Part shown: in pieces, positions 55,841 to 64,000 of the stretch | How positions within the stretch are numbered: position 1 is the stretch's first letter | Layout of the letters: each line of letters begins with the position of its first letter | NCBI RefSeq assembly: GCF_028640845.1 | Contig: NC_080546.1 | Location: forward strand, 80,914,757 to 80,978,756 | Direction of reading: 5' to 3' | DNA: 64,000 nt | Source: Ahaetulla prasina | Taxonomy: Eukaryota > Chordata > Lepidosauria > Squamata > Colubridae | The notes under the pieces: generated by a model | What the model saw: only the letters and a program-made list of their open reading frames with translations | Told to the model about the DNA's origin: nothing | Database searches by the model: none | Translations under genes and position numbers: made by a program

Positions 55841-56027
55841 AATTTTGCATTATTCTGCTGATGGAAATGTCAACTGTGGGTTTCAAACAAAAAGCAAAAC
55901 ATTTCGGCTGCAAATAAACTTCATGTCAAACCAATTAAACGCTAAAGCTTAATTCGGAGACTCTAATTAAAACCAAGTTATGCACGGCTCAGTTTTATTT
56001 CAAATAATGACAGCTATAATGACTTAC

Positions 56028-56049
56028 CTCGTGTTTTCCAAAGCATTGC
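56028..56049 (-). CDS. NFXL1: NFXL1 22-bp microexon, copy 1
   Basis: A 22-bp exon with acceptor tttttttctttgcag and donor gag|gtaagt. It supplies one base to a split Thr codon (AC|G) and then QCFGKHE, joining VPIP(T) of exon 62009-62100 to INPLPCH of exon 35586-35726. An identical exon with identical splice signals lies at 60370-60391 inside a duplicated block. Because 22 is not a multiple of three, only one copy can be used per transcript. Sequence alone does not show which is used. Confidence 0.8.
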
Positions 56050-56182
56050 CTGCAAAGAAAAAAATAAACAAGTTCAATTTATTTAAATGTGATTCCATTT
56101 TGTTCATCTGAATTGCTTCTTTGGCAACTCTTTGGAGTGATCCCTCAGATGGGCCAACTTGTTTGTCTTTGTAGACAAACAT

Positions 56183-56258
56183 AAAATTTCTTTTATGTAC
56201 ACGGAGAGCGTATGCACCAAAACAAATTCCTTGTGTGTCCAATCGCACTTGGCCAATA
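56183..56258 (+). mobile_element. LINE 3' tail fragment
   Basis: ttttatgtacacggagagcg to ttggccaata, about 70 bp from the (TTCTA)-tail LINE 3' UTR, joined directly to the microexon copy-1 block. The second block continues with different sequence at this point. Confidence 0.8.
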
Positions 56259-56378
56259 TACCGTATATACTCGAGTATAAGCCGATCCGAATATAAGCCG
56301 AGGCACCTAATTTTACCACAAAAACTGGGAAAAACTATTGACTCGAGTATAAGCCGAGGGTGGGAAATGAGGCAGCTA
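56259..56378. mobile_element. MITE fragment with ccgtatatactcgag end
   Basis: One terminus (ccgtatatactcgagtataa) and interior of the element at 35022-35416; the other end is missing. Confidence 0.65.
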
Positions 56379-56459
56379 CTGGTCAATGTAAAAAATAAAG
56401 ATAGAGCCAAGTAAAATAACATGAATATTTATTTGAACGAAAAACAATAAAAGTGCAAA

Positions 56460-56855
56460 AGGGGGAAGGAGGATTCCCAGCTTTAGAAAATTTAGAACTA
56501 CGCCGCCTTTGGTATGACCTGAGCATAGCTCATAAAATTATCTGCTACAATGTACTTCCTATCAATGACTACTTCAGCTTCAACCACAACAATACACGAG
56601 AACACAATAGATTCAAACTTAAAGTGAACCTCCAATCTAGATTGCAGAAAATGTGACTTCAGTAACAGAGTTGTTAATGCCTGGAATGTGCTACCTGACT
56701 CTGTGGTCTCTTCCCAAAATCCCCAAAGCCTTAACCAAAGACTATCTAGTATTGACCTCACCCCATTCCTAAGAGGTCTGTATGGGCGTGCATAAGAGCA
56801 CCAGCGTGCCTACCGTCCCTGTCCTAATGTTCCCTTTAGTTGTATTCCTTTTATG
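56460..56855 (+). mobile_element. CR1-superfamily LINE 3' fragment
   Basis: Decayed RT C-terminus (IAHKIICYNVLPINDYFSFN, NRFKLKVNLQSRLQK) and the same 3' region as 3090-4060, plus-strand. Confidence 0.7.
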
Positions 56856-56857
56856 TA

Positions 56858-57136
56858 TTAATCAAATAAGGACCTTACCGCTTACAAATGCTTTAGAACA
56901 ATTAATCAGTGGAACAACTTGCCTGCAGAAGTTGTAAATGCTCCAACACTGGAAATTTTTAAGAAAATGTTGGATACCCATTTGTCTGAAATGGTATAGG
57001 GTTTCCTGCCTAGGCAGGGGGTTGGACTAGAAGACCTCCAAGGTCCCTTCCAACTCTGATATTATTATTATATTATAAATGCTACTTTGGTTACCATATT
57101 TGCCTATGCAACATTTGAAATCCGTTTTCAAAATAT
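56858..57136 (+). repeat. Rearranged mosaic: S-CR1-S pieces
   Basis: 56858-56903 copies 55799-55844, then switches to CR1 (ttaatcagtggaacaacttg onward), then to the post-CR1 flank, then to block Y. The switches occur at shared 11-mers. Confidence 0.9.
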
Positions 57137-57855
57137 GGAACACTCCATAGATTACCTATTTACTTATCCAAATTCTAAGCTGCCCAACTCCAGAACAACA
57201 CTGAGAAGAATGAGTAAAGAATACTTCAAACCTAAGCCTAAGTGAGTAAGATGAAAAGCATTTTAAAAGGTAGAAAAGAGAAAAGTAGCAATGCCCAAGA
57301 CCATCGTGAATTTTGGGACTCATTTCATTTATTATTTTATTTATTATTTAAATTTTTATACCGCCCTTCTCCCGAAGGACTCAGGGCGGTTTACATAAAG
57401 TCCTTTTCATAAAGGACTGGAACGCTATTTTCAAAATTACATTAAATAGTAACCACAGTGAATCTTCATGGCACATCATTATCTAAAATCCATCATGGTA
57501 TGAAAACTTACACATTATGTACCACAGTTGTGCATGACACCTAAATTGTAATCATTCTTATATTATGAACTGTTCATAATCAAATCAGACAGTCTTTCTA
57601 ATAGCAGACTTTGAGAGCACTGGTTATGGTCGTCTGATGATGTTTCATTCACCAACTGTTCAGAGTTATGGCAATAATGAAAAATTTACTATTCCTCACA
57701 TTTACGACCTTTGTAAGTCAGTAAAGCAAAGAAAAGCTGAAGTAAGGTCATAAACAGGGTCACAGTTCCACTTAGTGACCGCTTGCCTGTCCTAATTGTC
57801 CTAGCTAAATGAGGAATATCTGTAGAGTAGATTAATTGTGGCCAAAATTCGAGAA
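57126..57855. repeat. Duplicated block Y, copy 2
   Basis: Near-identical to 53597-54238, with an inserted L2/SINE tail at about 57327-57406 (ccgcccttctcccgaaggac). Confidence 0.92.
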
Positions 57856-57898
57856 GGAATGAAGGAAGGAAGGAAGGAGGAGGAAGGAGGAAGGTGGG

Positions 57899-58243
57899 AG
57901 GAAGCGGAGCTGCCGGCTGTGGGGGTTGAGGCGTGCAAGAGGGGCGTGGAAAGGCCTTTTGTGTGTGTGTGTGTGTGTGTGCGCCTGTGTGCCCTAGGGA
58001 GGAAGCGGAGCTGCCGGCTGTGGGGGTTGAGGCGTGCAAGAGGCTCCTCCTCTTCCTCCACGCTCGCTCCTCTTGCCGCCTCAACCCCACCATCCCACTC
58101 TCTCCAGCGTGAAGGTCACCTCCTCCTCTTCCAGGCGGCGGCGGCTCGGCTCAGCGGGCGCCACAGCCGGCAGCCCTCCCACGGTCCCAGTCAGCCGAGC
58201 GGTGAAAGCGACATGCGAGCACCGCTCCGCTCACCGGAGAGAA
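57899..58243 (+). other. GC-rich foreign insert in the mosaic
   Basis: About 345 bp, strongly GC- and CpG-rich, unlike its AT-rich surroundings. It contains two copies of aggaagcggagctgccggct (at about 57898 and 58000) around a (GT)n run and a stretch with ggcggcggcggctcggctca. It has the composition of a CpG island or a 5' exon. Frames across it are Arg/Ser/Pro-rich, and I do not recognise a protein. Confidence 0.6.
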
Positions 58244-58508
58244 GCAACCTAGAACTAAGGAGAAATTTCCTGATAGTTAGAACAATTAATCAGTGGAACA
58301 ACTTGCCTGCAGAAGTTGTAAATGCTCCAACACTGGAAATTTTAAGAAAATGCTGGATAGCCATTTGTCTGAAATGGTGTAGGGTTTCCTGCCTAGGCAG
58401 GGGTTGGACTAGAAGACCTCCAAGGTCCCTTCCAACTCTGATATTATTATTATTATAAATGCTACTTTGGTTACCATATTTGCCTATGCAACATTTGAAA
58501 TCCGTTTT
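58244..58508 (+). repeat. Mosaic piece: CR1 end and S flank
   Basis: Starts in the CR1 at gagaagcaacctagaactaa and runs through the tail and the post-CR1 flank, one base shorter in an A run than other copies. Confidence 0.85.
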
Positions 58509-58581
58509 CAAAATCGATATACTCAGTTGAGTTTTTCTGTTTTAGAAAATGGTAATTCAACACAACGTGTATGCTGGTTTC

Positions 58582-58991
58582 ATTCATATTACCTAATGCT
58601 TAAGGTAACATGAATTACCTTAATTCATATTACCTAATGCTTAAGGTAACATGAATTACCTTAATTCATATTACCTAATGCTTAAGGTAACATGAATTAC
58701 CTTAATTCATATTACCTAATGCTTAAGGTAACATGAATTACCTTAATTCATATTACCTAATGCTTAAGGTAACATGAATTACCTTAATTCATATTACCTA
58801 ATGCTTAAGGTAACATGAATTACCTTAATTCATATTACCTAATGCTTAAGGTAACATGAATTACCTTAATTCATATTACCTAATGCTTAAGGTAACATGA
58901 ATTACCTTAATTCATATTACCTAATGCTTAAGGTAACATGAATTACCTTAATTCATATTACCTAATGCTTAAGGTAACATGAATTACCTTA
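58582..58991 (+). repeat. 41-bp tandem repeat, ten copies
   Basis: Exactly 410 bp, ten head-to-tail units that appear identical, each starting attcatattacctaatgct. Block copy 1 has one unit at 54898-54938. The unit and the sequence after it (accttaagcattaaggtaat) are partly self-complementary. Confidence 0.95.
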
Positions 58992-59783
58992 ATTCATATT
59001 ACCTTAAGCATTAAGGTAATTCATCGCTAGTAATTCAAGCGATGAATTACTCACCATCTTCCGTCCAGAATGACTTCAGGACCTCTTACATAATATTGAG
59101 CTTAAGACATATTATTTCTATCAGTCAACTGGAGAGCTCTCAAAGAGCAACAAAAATGATTAGGGGACTGGAGGCTAAAACATATGAAGAACGGTTGCAG
59201 AAACTCGGTATGCCTAGTTTAATGAAAAGAAGGACTAGGGGAGACATGATAGCAATGTTCCAATATCTCAGGGGTTGCCACAAAGAAGAGGGAGTCAAGC
59301 TATTCTCCAAAGCACCTGAGGGTAGAACAAGAAGCAATGGGTGGAAACTAATCAAGGAGAGAAGCAACCTAGAACTAAGGAGAAATTTCCTGATAGTTAG
59401 AACAATTAATCAGTGGAACAACTTGCCTGCAGAAGTTGTAAATGCTCCAACACTGGAAATTTTTAAGAAAATGCTGGATAGCCATTTGTCTGAAATGGTG
59501 TAGGGTTTCCTGCCTAGGCAGGGGGTTGGACTAGAAGACCTCCAAGGTCCCTTCCAACTCTGATATTATTATTATTATTATAAATGCTACTTTGGTTACC
59601 ATATTTGCCTATGCAACATTTGAAATCCGTTTTCAAAATATCATTTGCAGATGCTCTCGAAAAAGCCTCAAAATATATCATGCCAGCAGTGTCAGCTGAC
59701 AAGCCATTTAATTGTTTCCAAGAAAGATAACATTAAAAAAAATAATAAAGGCACATTAAAAAAGCTAACTTAATGCTTGCTAA
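58992..59783 (+). repeat. Duplicated block W-CR1-S, copy 2
   Basis: Near-identical to 54939-55740, with the CR1 end at about 59120-59580. Confidence 0.92.
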
Positions 59784-60187
59784 TTAAGCATTAAGGTAAT
59801 TCATCGCTAGTAATTCAAGCGATGAATTACTCACCATCTTCCGTCCAGAATGACTTCAGGACCTCTTACATAATATTGAGCTTAAGACATATTATTTCTA
59901 TCAGTCAACTGGAGAGCTCTCAAAGAGCAACAAAAATGATTGGGGGACTGGAGGCTAAAACATATGAAGAACGGTTGCAGGAACTCGGTATGCCTAGTTT
60001 AATGAAAAGAAGGACTAGGGGAGACATGATAGCAATGTTCCAATATCTCAGGGTTGCCACAAAGAAGAGGGAGTCAAACTATTCTCCAAAGCACCTGAGG
60101 GTAGAGCAAGAAGCAATGGGTGGAAACTAATCAAGGAGAGAAACAACCTAGAACTAAGGAGAAATTTCCTGATAGTTAGAACAATTT
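59784..60187 (+). repeat. Duplicated block W-CR1, copy 3 (partial)
   Basis: Repeats 54950-55350; the CR1 has a one-base loss in the gggttgcc run and is cut at ttagaacaatt, where it joins the microexon block. Confidence 0.92.
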
Positions 60188-60535
60188 TGCATTATTCTGC
60201 TGATGGAAATGTCAACTGTGGGTTTCAAACAAAAAGCAAAACATTTCGGCTGCAAATAAACTTCATGTCAAACCAATTAAACGCTAAAGCTTAATTCGGA
60301 GACTCTAATTAAAACCAAGTTATGCACGGCTCAGTTTTATTTCAAATAATGACAGCTATAATGACTTACCTCGTGTTTTCCAAAGCATTGCCTGCAAAGA
60401 AAAAAATAAACCAGTTCAATTTATTTAAATGTGATTCCATTTTGTTCATCTGAATTGCTTCTTTGGCAACTCTTTGGAGTGATCCCTCGGATGGGCCAAC
60501 TTGTTTGTCTTTGTAGACAAACATAAAATTTCTTT
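60188..60535. repeat. Microexon block, copy 2
   Basis: Near-identical to 55846-56190, including the 22-bp NFXL1 exon. Diverges after aaaatttcttt, where copy 1 enters a LINE tail. Confidence 0.92.
60370..60391 (-). CDS. NFXL1: NFXL1 22-bp microexon, copy 2 (duplicate)
   Basis: Same 22 bases, acceptor tract and GTAAGT donor as copy 1. The flanking intron is near-identical from about 60187 to 60535 (compare 55845-56190). This copy is nearer the upstream exon and its upstream intron continues through an old MIR-like repeat, whereas copy 1 passes into the tail of a LINE. Copy 2 may therefore be in the ancestral setting, but that is inference. Splicing both copies shifts the frame and meets TAA early in exon 35586-35726. 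Confidence 0.7.
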
Positions 60536-60629
60536 GTCCTATTTTTCTCACAACCACCACCCTGTGAGGTGAGTTGGGCTGAGAGTGAGTAACTGGCTCA
60601 AAGTCATCCAGTCAGCTTTCATGCCTAAG

Positions 60630-61355
60630 TTTTTTAAAAAAGGTAAAGGAGACCCTGTGGATGTCAGTTTTGGATGGCAATTTTCTTTTTGCTTAACTGC
60701 CACATATTTTAGCTGGGGAAGTTGGGAGGGGGTTGTTGTTGGAGCGGTAGAAAGTTAGTCATAACAACATTCCGTATTCAAGGACTTTTGCCTGCGTCTG
60801 ATGTAGACTGCCTGAAGACTGTATCCAATTGAGTGTGAAGAGTTGATTGGACAATGTGATGAACTTGTGGGTGTGGGGCAGGGCTGTGAACTGTCAACTG
60901 GGTGTGGAAAACCTGGAAGCTTTCAGTTCCGGGTTTTCCCAACTGTGCCAACATGACATCTTTAATAAATTGGAACTTTGAGGAACCTCAAGCCTCAGAG
61001 CTTTATTTCGTTGGGGGTGTTCCTTGGAACCCTGACAGTGGATTTTACTCTGCTAATCATCGCCAAGTCTAGGAGGCAGCGTTCCTCTCCATTTCAAGGG
61101 CATGGAGGCAGAGCTGTCTGAAGACCTTTCTGCGATCACGTGGCCAACATGATGTCATGGACCACTATTGCCTTCCCACTAAAGTGGTACCCATTTATCT
61201 ACTTGCATTTGCATGCTTTTGAACTGCTAGACTGGCAGGAGCTAGGGTGAAGATGGGAACTCACCCCATTGCATGGAGCTCGGGACTCAAACGTGGACTG
61301 CCGGCTTTCCAGACAACAAGCCCAGCATCTTAACAGCTGAGCCACCGAGCCTCCC
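60630..61355 (-). mobile_element. Decayed Sauria-type SINE split by an LTR
   Basis: Left T/A-rich end with aaaaaaggtaaagg; right part gaaacg-type body (ctctccatttcaagggcatg, catgatgtcatggaccacta) and tRNA-like head end tgagccaccgagcctccc. The 14-bp TSD is perfect. Confidence 0.8.
60662..61037 (+). mobile_element. Solo LTR, family 2
   Basis: A 376-bp LTR with TGTCAG...CTGACA ends and perfect 5-bp TSD gtgga (60657-60661, 61038-61042). AATAAA (ctttaataaattgg) lies at about 60964. Third layer of nesting. Confidence 0.92.
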
Positions 61356-61671
61356 CTTTCATGCCTAAGGACAAACTAGAACTCATGGTCTCCTAGCCAG
61401 ACCAAACTGGTTCTATGATGCTTGTGGGTCTTCCTTTCCTTCAGGCTGCAGTTTAACCAAGGAAGTCTAAAGGACAGAGATTATTCCCTTGCCAATTTAA
61501 AGATCCTGCTTTTGCACACAAAGGTAGTTGCTGGTTGAGTAAGCTGAAACTAAAATTGGGAAAAATGGAGGTGCTCTTGGTAAAAGAAAACTAGAATTTA
61601 TATACTTTATCCAAATCAATTGGGCCTTCATAGTGTCCCATTTAATTAAAACACAAATAAGTTGCAATACA

Positions 61672-61948
61672 AACTTACAACCACAACTGAGCCCAAAATT
61701 TATGTTGCTAACTGAGGCATTTGTTACGTGGGTTTTGCTCCATTTTACGACCTATCTTGCCATAGTTGTTGAGGGAAGCGCCGCAGGTGTTCAGTAAGTA
61801 ACATGGTTGCTAAGTGAATTTGGCGTCCCCGTTGACTTTGCTTGTCAGAAGGTCACAAAAAGAGAACAAAAAGCGTGTCAGCTTCCGGTGCTGTTGTAAC
61901 TTTGAACAGTCACTAAACGAATTGCTGTAAGTCAAGGACTGCCTGTAT
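61672..61948 (-). repeat. TIR repeat, gtcctcgacttac family
   Basis: Inverted copy; ttgacttgc-type body (gttgactttgcttgtcagaa) and end gtaagtcaaggactgcctgt. Confidence 0.7.
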
Positions 61949-62008
61949 TATGCATTTCTAAGGCATGTACTGAAAGTAGGAAAGCAAAAAAAAATTAAAG
62001 GAACTCAC

Positions 62009-62100
62009 GTTGGTATAGGGACTTCGCATGGAGGGCAAGGCAATGCTGTCTGAATAAAAGCAGGTGTGGTGGGCTGTTCCCAGGGGCCTGCGGGCTGATG
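62009..62100 (-). CDS. NFXL1: NFXL1 internal exon (most 5' in window)
   Basis: A 92-bp exon: 30 codons and two bases (AC), with acceptor ttttcttatag and donor aac|gtgagt. The translation starts [20 protein letters not shown] and continues [10 protein letters not shown]. The first half is Pro/Gln-rich and the end resumes the Cys-rich array with PCPPC. It is phase 0 at its 5' side, so the upstream exon, which lies beyond the window or was not found in the last 1.9 kb, must end on a full codon. An L1 occupies the intron directly upstream (62400-63934). Confidence 0.88.
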
Positions 62101-62449
62101 CTATAAGAAAAAAGAAATCGACAGGTTAAGTCCAACAAAGCTCGGCTTTACTGATTTAACTGAAATTAATACACAAGTTAAGTTCAAAGCAGGCTGTGAT
62201 GATTAATCACAAGTGCGTCATTCTATAAGTCCTGGCGCCAATTCCATCTGGACCCATCCAGGCTCCTTCAATAACTTAAGGTAGGTTTTCATTTCCGTCC
62301 CACCCACCCATCGAGTTCTCCATTTCAAACTATTTCAAAATAAGTCATTATCCGATGCTTGGGTAATTTACAACATCCATCAAAGTCTCACGATTCATAA
62401 GACTTAGAAGATTTATACGTAACATTAAGTTAAAGAGAAATTTTAAGAG

Positions 62450-63247
62450 ATGGCAGCAAAACAATTAAAGACAACTGTAACAAAAACCCCAGGAACATCA
62501 ACACCGGGAGTCTCTCCAGCACATACAGCAGATACAAAATCACTAAATTTGGAAGCACTTCAGGATAATTTGAAAGATTTTATGAAAGAATCTCTTAATG
62601 ATGCTATGAATTTGCAAACTTCTCAGATAGAAGATAAGTTTAAATTAATTACAGAAGAAATGTCAGAGATGAAAAAACAGATGTTAGAAATTCAAATTGG
62701 AAATAAAGAAGTCAAGGAAGGTTTGGTGTCAGCAGTACAGGGTCTGGCATCAAATGTGATTTTACTGGAGCAGGAAGTAGAAGAAATAAAGAAAGTTAAT
62801 TTAAAATTGGAAAATAAGATTGAGGTAGTTCAAAGTAAAATGGATAAAGCTGATGATGAAATTGTTTTGGTACAATATAGAGCTATGGAATTTGCTCTAA
62901 GAATACGTGGCCTGAAAGAGAATAGACAAGAGAATTTGAAGCAAATTTTTTCTGAGGCCTTTGCGGAGATTTTGGCAGTTCGGCCAGTAGATGTGGCTTT
63001 TCATATTGACAAAATTTATCATGTGAATTCCTGGATAGCAAGACAAAGAAATCTTCCGAGAGACATTGTCATTTATTTTACTACTAGAACAGTGAGAAAT
63101 GAGATTTTACAAGCTTCTTTTAAAGGAGACAAGATTCAAGCGGCTGGCCAATATATTTTAATACTAAAGGAAATTCCCCCCAAAATGTTGAGAGGTAGGA
63201 AGGAGTTTGCTTTTTTGGTGAACGAACTTAAAAAAACGTCAGATTGA
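62450..63247 (+). pseudogene. L1 ORF1, nearly complete
   Basis: A 265-codon frame from ATG 62450: N-terminus MAAKQLKTTVTKTPGTSTPG, a long coiled coil (about residues 45-135, Glu/Lys/Leu-rich with NLKLENKIEVVQSKMDKADD), an RRM (FALRIRGLKENRQENLKQIF to VIYFTTRTVRNEIL, about residues 147-225) and the start of the C-terminal domain (MLRGRKEFAFLVNELKK). A one-base A-run change at 63230-63237 shifts the frame just before HQIEYRW-equivalent sequence, and the deletion then removes the rest. ORF1p binds L1 RNA as a trimer. This is the best L1 coding copy in the window. Confidence 0.88.
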
Positions 63248-63316
63248 GTACAGATGGGACATCCCAACTGGTATAATAGTTTACTATGAAGGGAAAGCAC
63301 ATCGTCTTAATAAAAT

Positions 63317-63653
63317 ATGGTGGATTATGCAGAATATTTTGAAAAAGAAGATCAAGTTTGTTCCACAGTTCTTTTTATTAGGAATAATTCCAGATTGCAC
63401 TGTTATAGAGACAAAACTGATTTTGAATTTAATAACTGCTGCAAGACTATTGATTGCACAATATTGGAAGAAAGAAGACTTACCTACAATTGGAGAATGG
63501 ATTAGTAAAGTATCAAATTTAGCAGAAATGGCAAAAATTTCTGCCTACTTGAAAGACTGTACACAAGAAAAATATATTTTGGAATGGAGAAAGTGGATCG
63601 ATTATATTCAAAATAAGTATCAGATTAAAAAATATCAATTAGTTTTTGAGTGA
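63317..63653 (+). pseudogene. L1 ORF2 C-terminal remnant
   Basis: Frame 63327-63653: ARLLIAQYWKKEDLPTIGEW, then WIDYIQNKYQIKKYQLVFE and stop, the extreme C-terminus of L1 ORF2. The endonuclease and RT are absent. Confidence 0.8.
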
Positions 63654-63934
63654 AGTTAGGAATTGCTATGTATTAGAGTTTAAGAAAGAAGGGAATTGAT
63701 AGTGTGATGGTGTGAAATGGAATGTTTTATGTTATATTTTAGATTATGTTTGTTAGTTACAATACCCTGTATTCTGTTCTGGGAAGTCTTGGGGGGGGGG
63801 AGGGGGAAAATGGGGGGGGGGAAGGGGAAGATTATAAATTGATTGATTGCCATTGTACAGGAATAATGGTAGAATTAAACAAGTTGGAATGGTGTAAAGT
63901 CGGGACTGCTCGGTAACCACTCCCGAAGGGAAAG

Positions 63935-64000
63935 TGTTGTGTCTTGCCCGCTCTCACAGCAGCCGGGGCCTTCTTATCTGCTCCCGAACACGGAGGAATA
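63935..64000 (+). mobile_element. LTR family 3, start (runs off window)
   Basis: tgttgtgtcttgcccgctct matches the first bases of the solo LTR at 41825-42351 on its own strand. The element continues past the window end. Confidence 0.8.

Larger units (their letters stand above)
60536..61420. mobile_element. Old MIR-like SINE holding a Sauria SINE
   Basis: Left part caaccaccaccctgtgaggt and right part aactagaactcatggtctcc are MIR/CORE-like ancient SINE sequence. They are separated by the nested insertion at 60630-61355, whose TSD ctttcatgcctaag is at 60616-60629 and 61356-61369. Confidence 0.65.
62400..63934 (+). mobile_element. L1 LINE, internally deleted, 5' truncated
   Basis: Begins in the L1 5' UTR (cttagaagattta) and contains ORF1, a jump to the ORF2 C-terminus, and a G-rich 3' UTR (63790-63830). 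It is cut by an LTR at 63935. The deletion differs from that in 14086-16964: here ORF1 is joined at about 63311 directly to ORF2. Confidence 0.9.

Noticed and set aside
58582..58991. CRISPR-like array of 41-bp repeats
   Set aside because: Units are directly adjacent with no spacers; a tandem repeat in a vertebrate intron.
62450..63247. 265-codon frame as a host gene
   Set aside because: It is L1 ORF1 by coiled coil, RRM and the sister copy at 14727.

Overview
The window looks like nuclear DNA of a squamate reptile, most likely an advanced (colubroid) snake. The evidence is vertebrate exons with GT-AG introns, CR1, L2 and L1 LINEs, tRNA-headed SINEs (including a Sauria-type SINE), many 8-bp-TSD hAT elements, and LINE copies ending in (TTCTA)n/(AATAG)n, a tail style reported for snake LINEs. 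No bacterial, plasmid or phage genes are present.

The only host gene I can support is the 3' part of NFXL1 (NF-X1-type zinc finger protein with a C-terminal membrane anchor) on the minus strand. Read 5' to 3' in the gene, its exons are 62009-62100, a 22-bp microexon (56028-56049 or its twin 60370-60391), 35586-35726, 29114-29280, 27021-27090, 25570-25674, 20708-20794, 12696-12749 and 9200-9373. With one microexon copy the coding parts total 912 nt (303 residues plus stop) and every phase joins. The 3' UTR runs below 9200, and about 1-8400 is downstream intergenic DNA.

Nearly everything else is transposable elements in the introns and downstream region. Confirmed insertions with target-site duplications (TSDs) include hAT elements (280-409, 3287-3760, 11301-11933, 18223-19181, 21034-21853, 35974-36334, 39134-39412, 41134-41327), solo LTRs (1102-1730, 10136-10720, 41825-42351, 60662-61037) and an internally deleted endogenous retrovirus with both LTRs (42846-49246). 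Two internally deleted L1 elements lie at 14086-16964 and 62400-63934, L2 LINEs at 25703-26420 and 32880-34935, and a 5'-truncated CR1-superfamily LINE with RT at 49756-52250. The 35.7-56.0 kb intron holds the ERV and most nested insertions.

The most unusual region is 51.5-60.6 kb. A tandem duplication is followed by a mosaic of duplicated blocks joined at short microhomologies. The mosaic has duplicated the NFXL1 microexon with both splice sites and expanded a 41-bp unit from one copy to ten. By reading frame, exactly one microexon copy must be spliced in; zero or two gives an early stop. Other structures worth attention are a 116-bp-arm inverted repeat around a trinucleotide loop (37308-37579), a larger inverted repeat with hammerhead-like motifs (28177-28644), an L1 flanked by about 120-bp direct repeats, and an L2 inserted about 28 bp from an NFXL1 splice acceptor.
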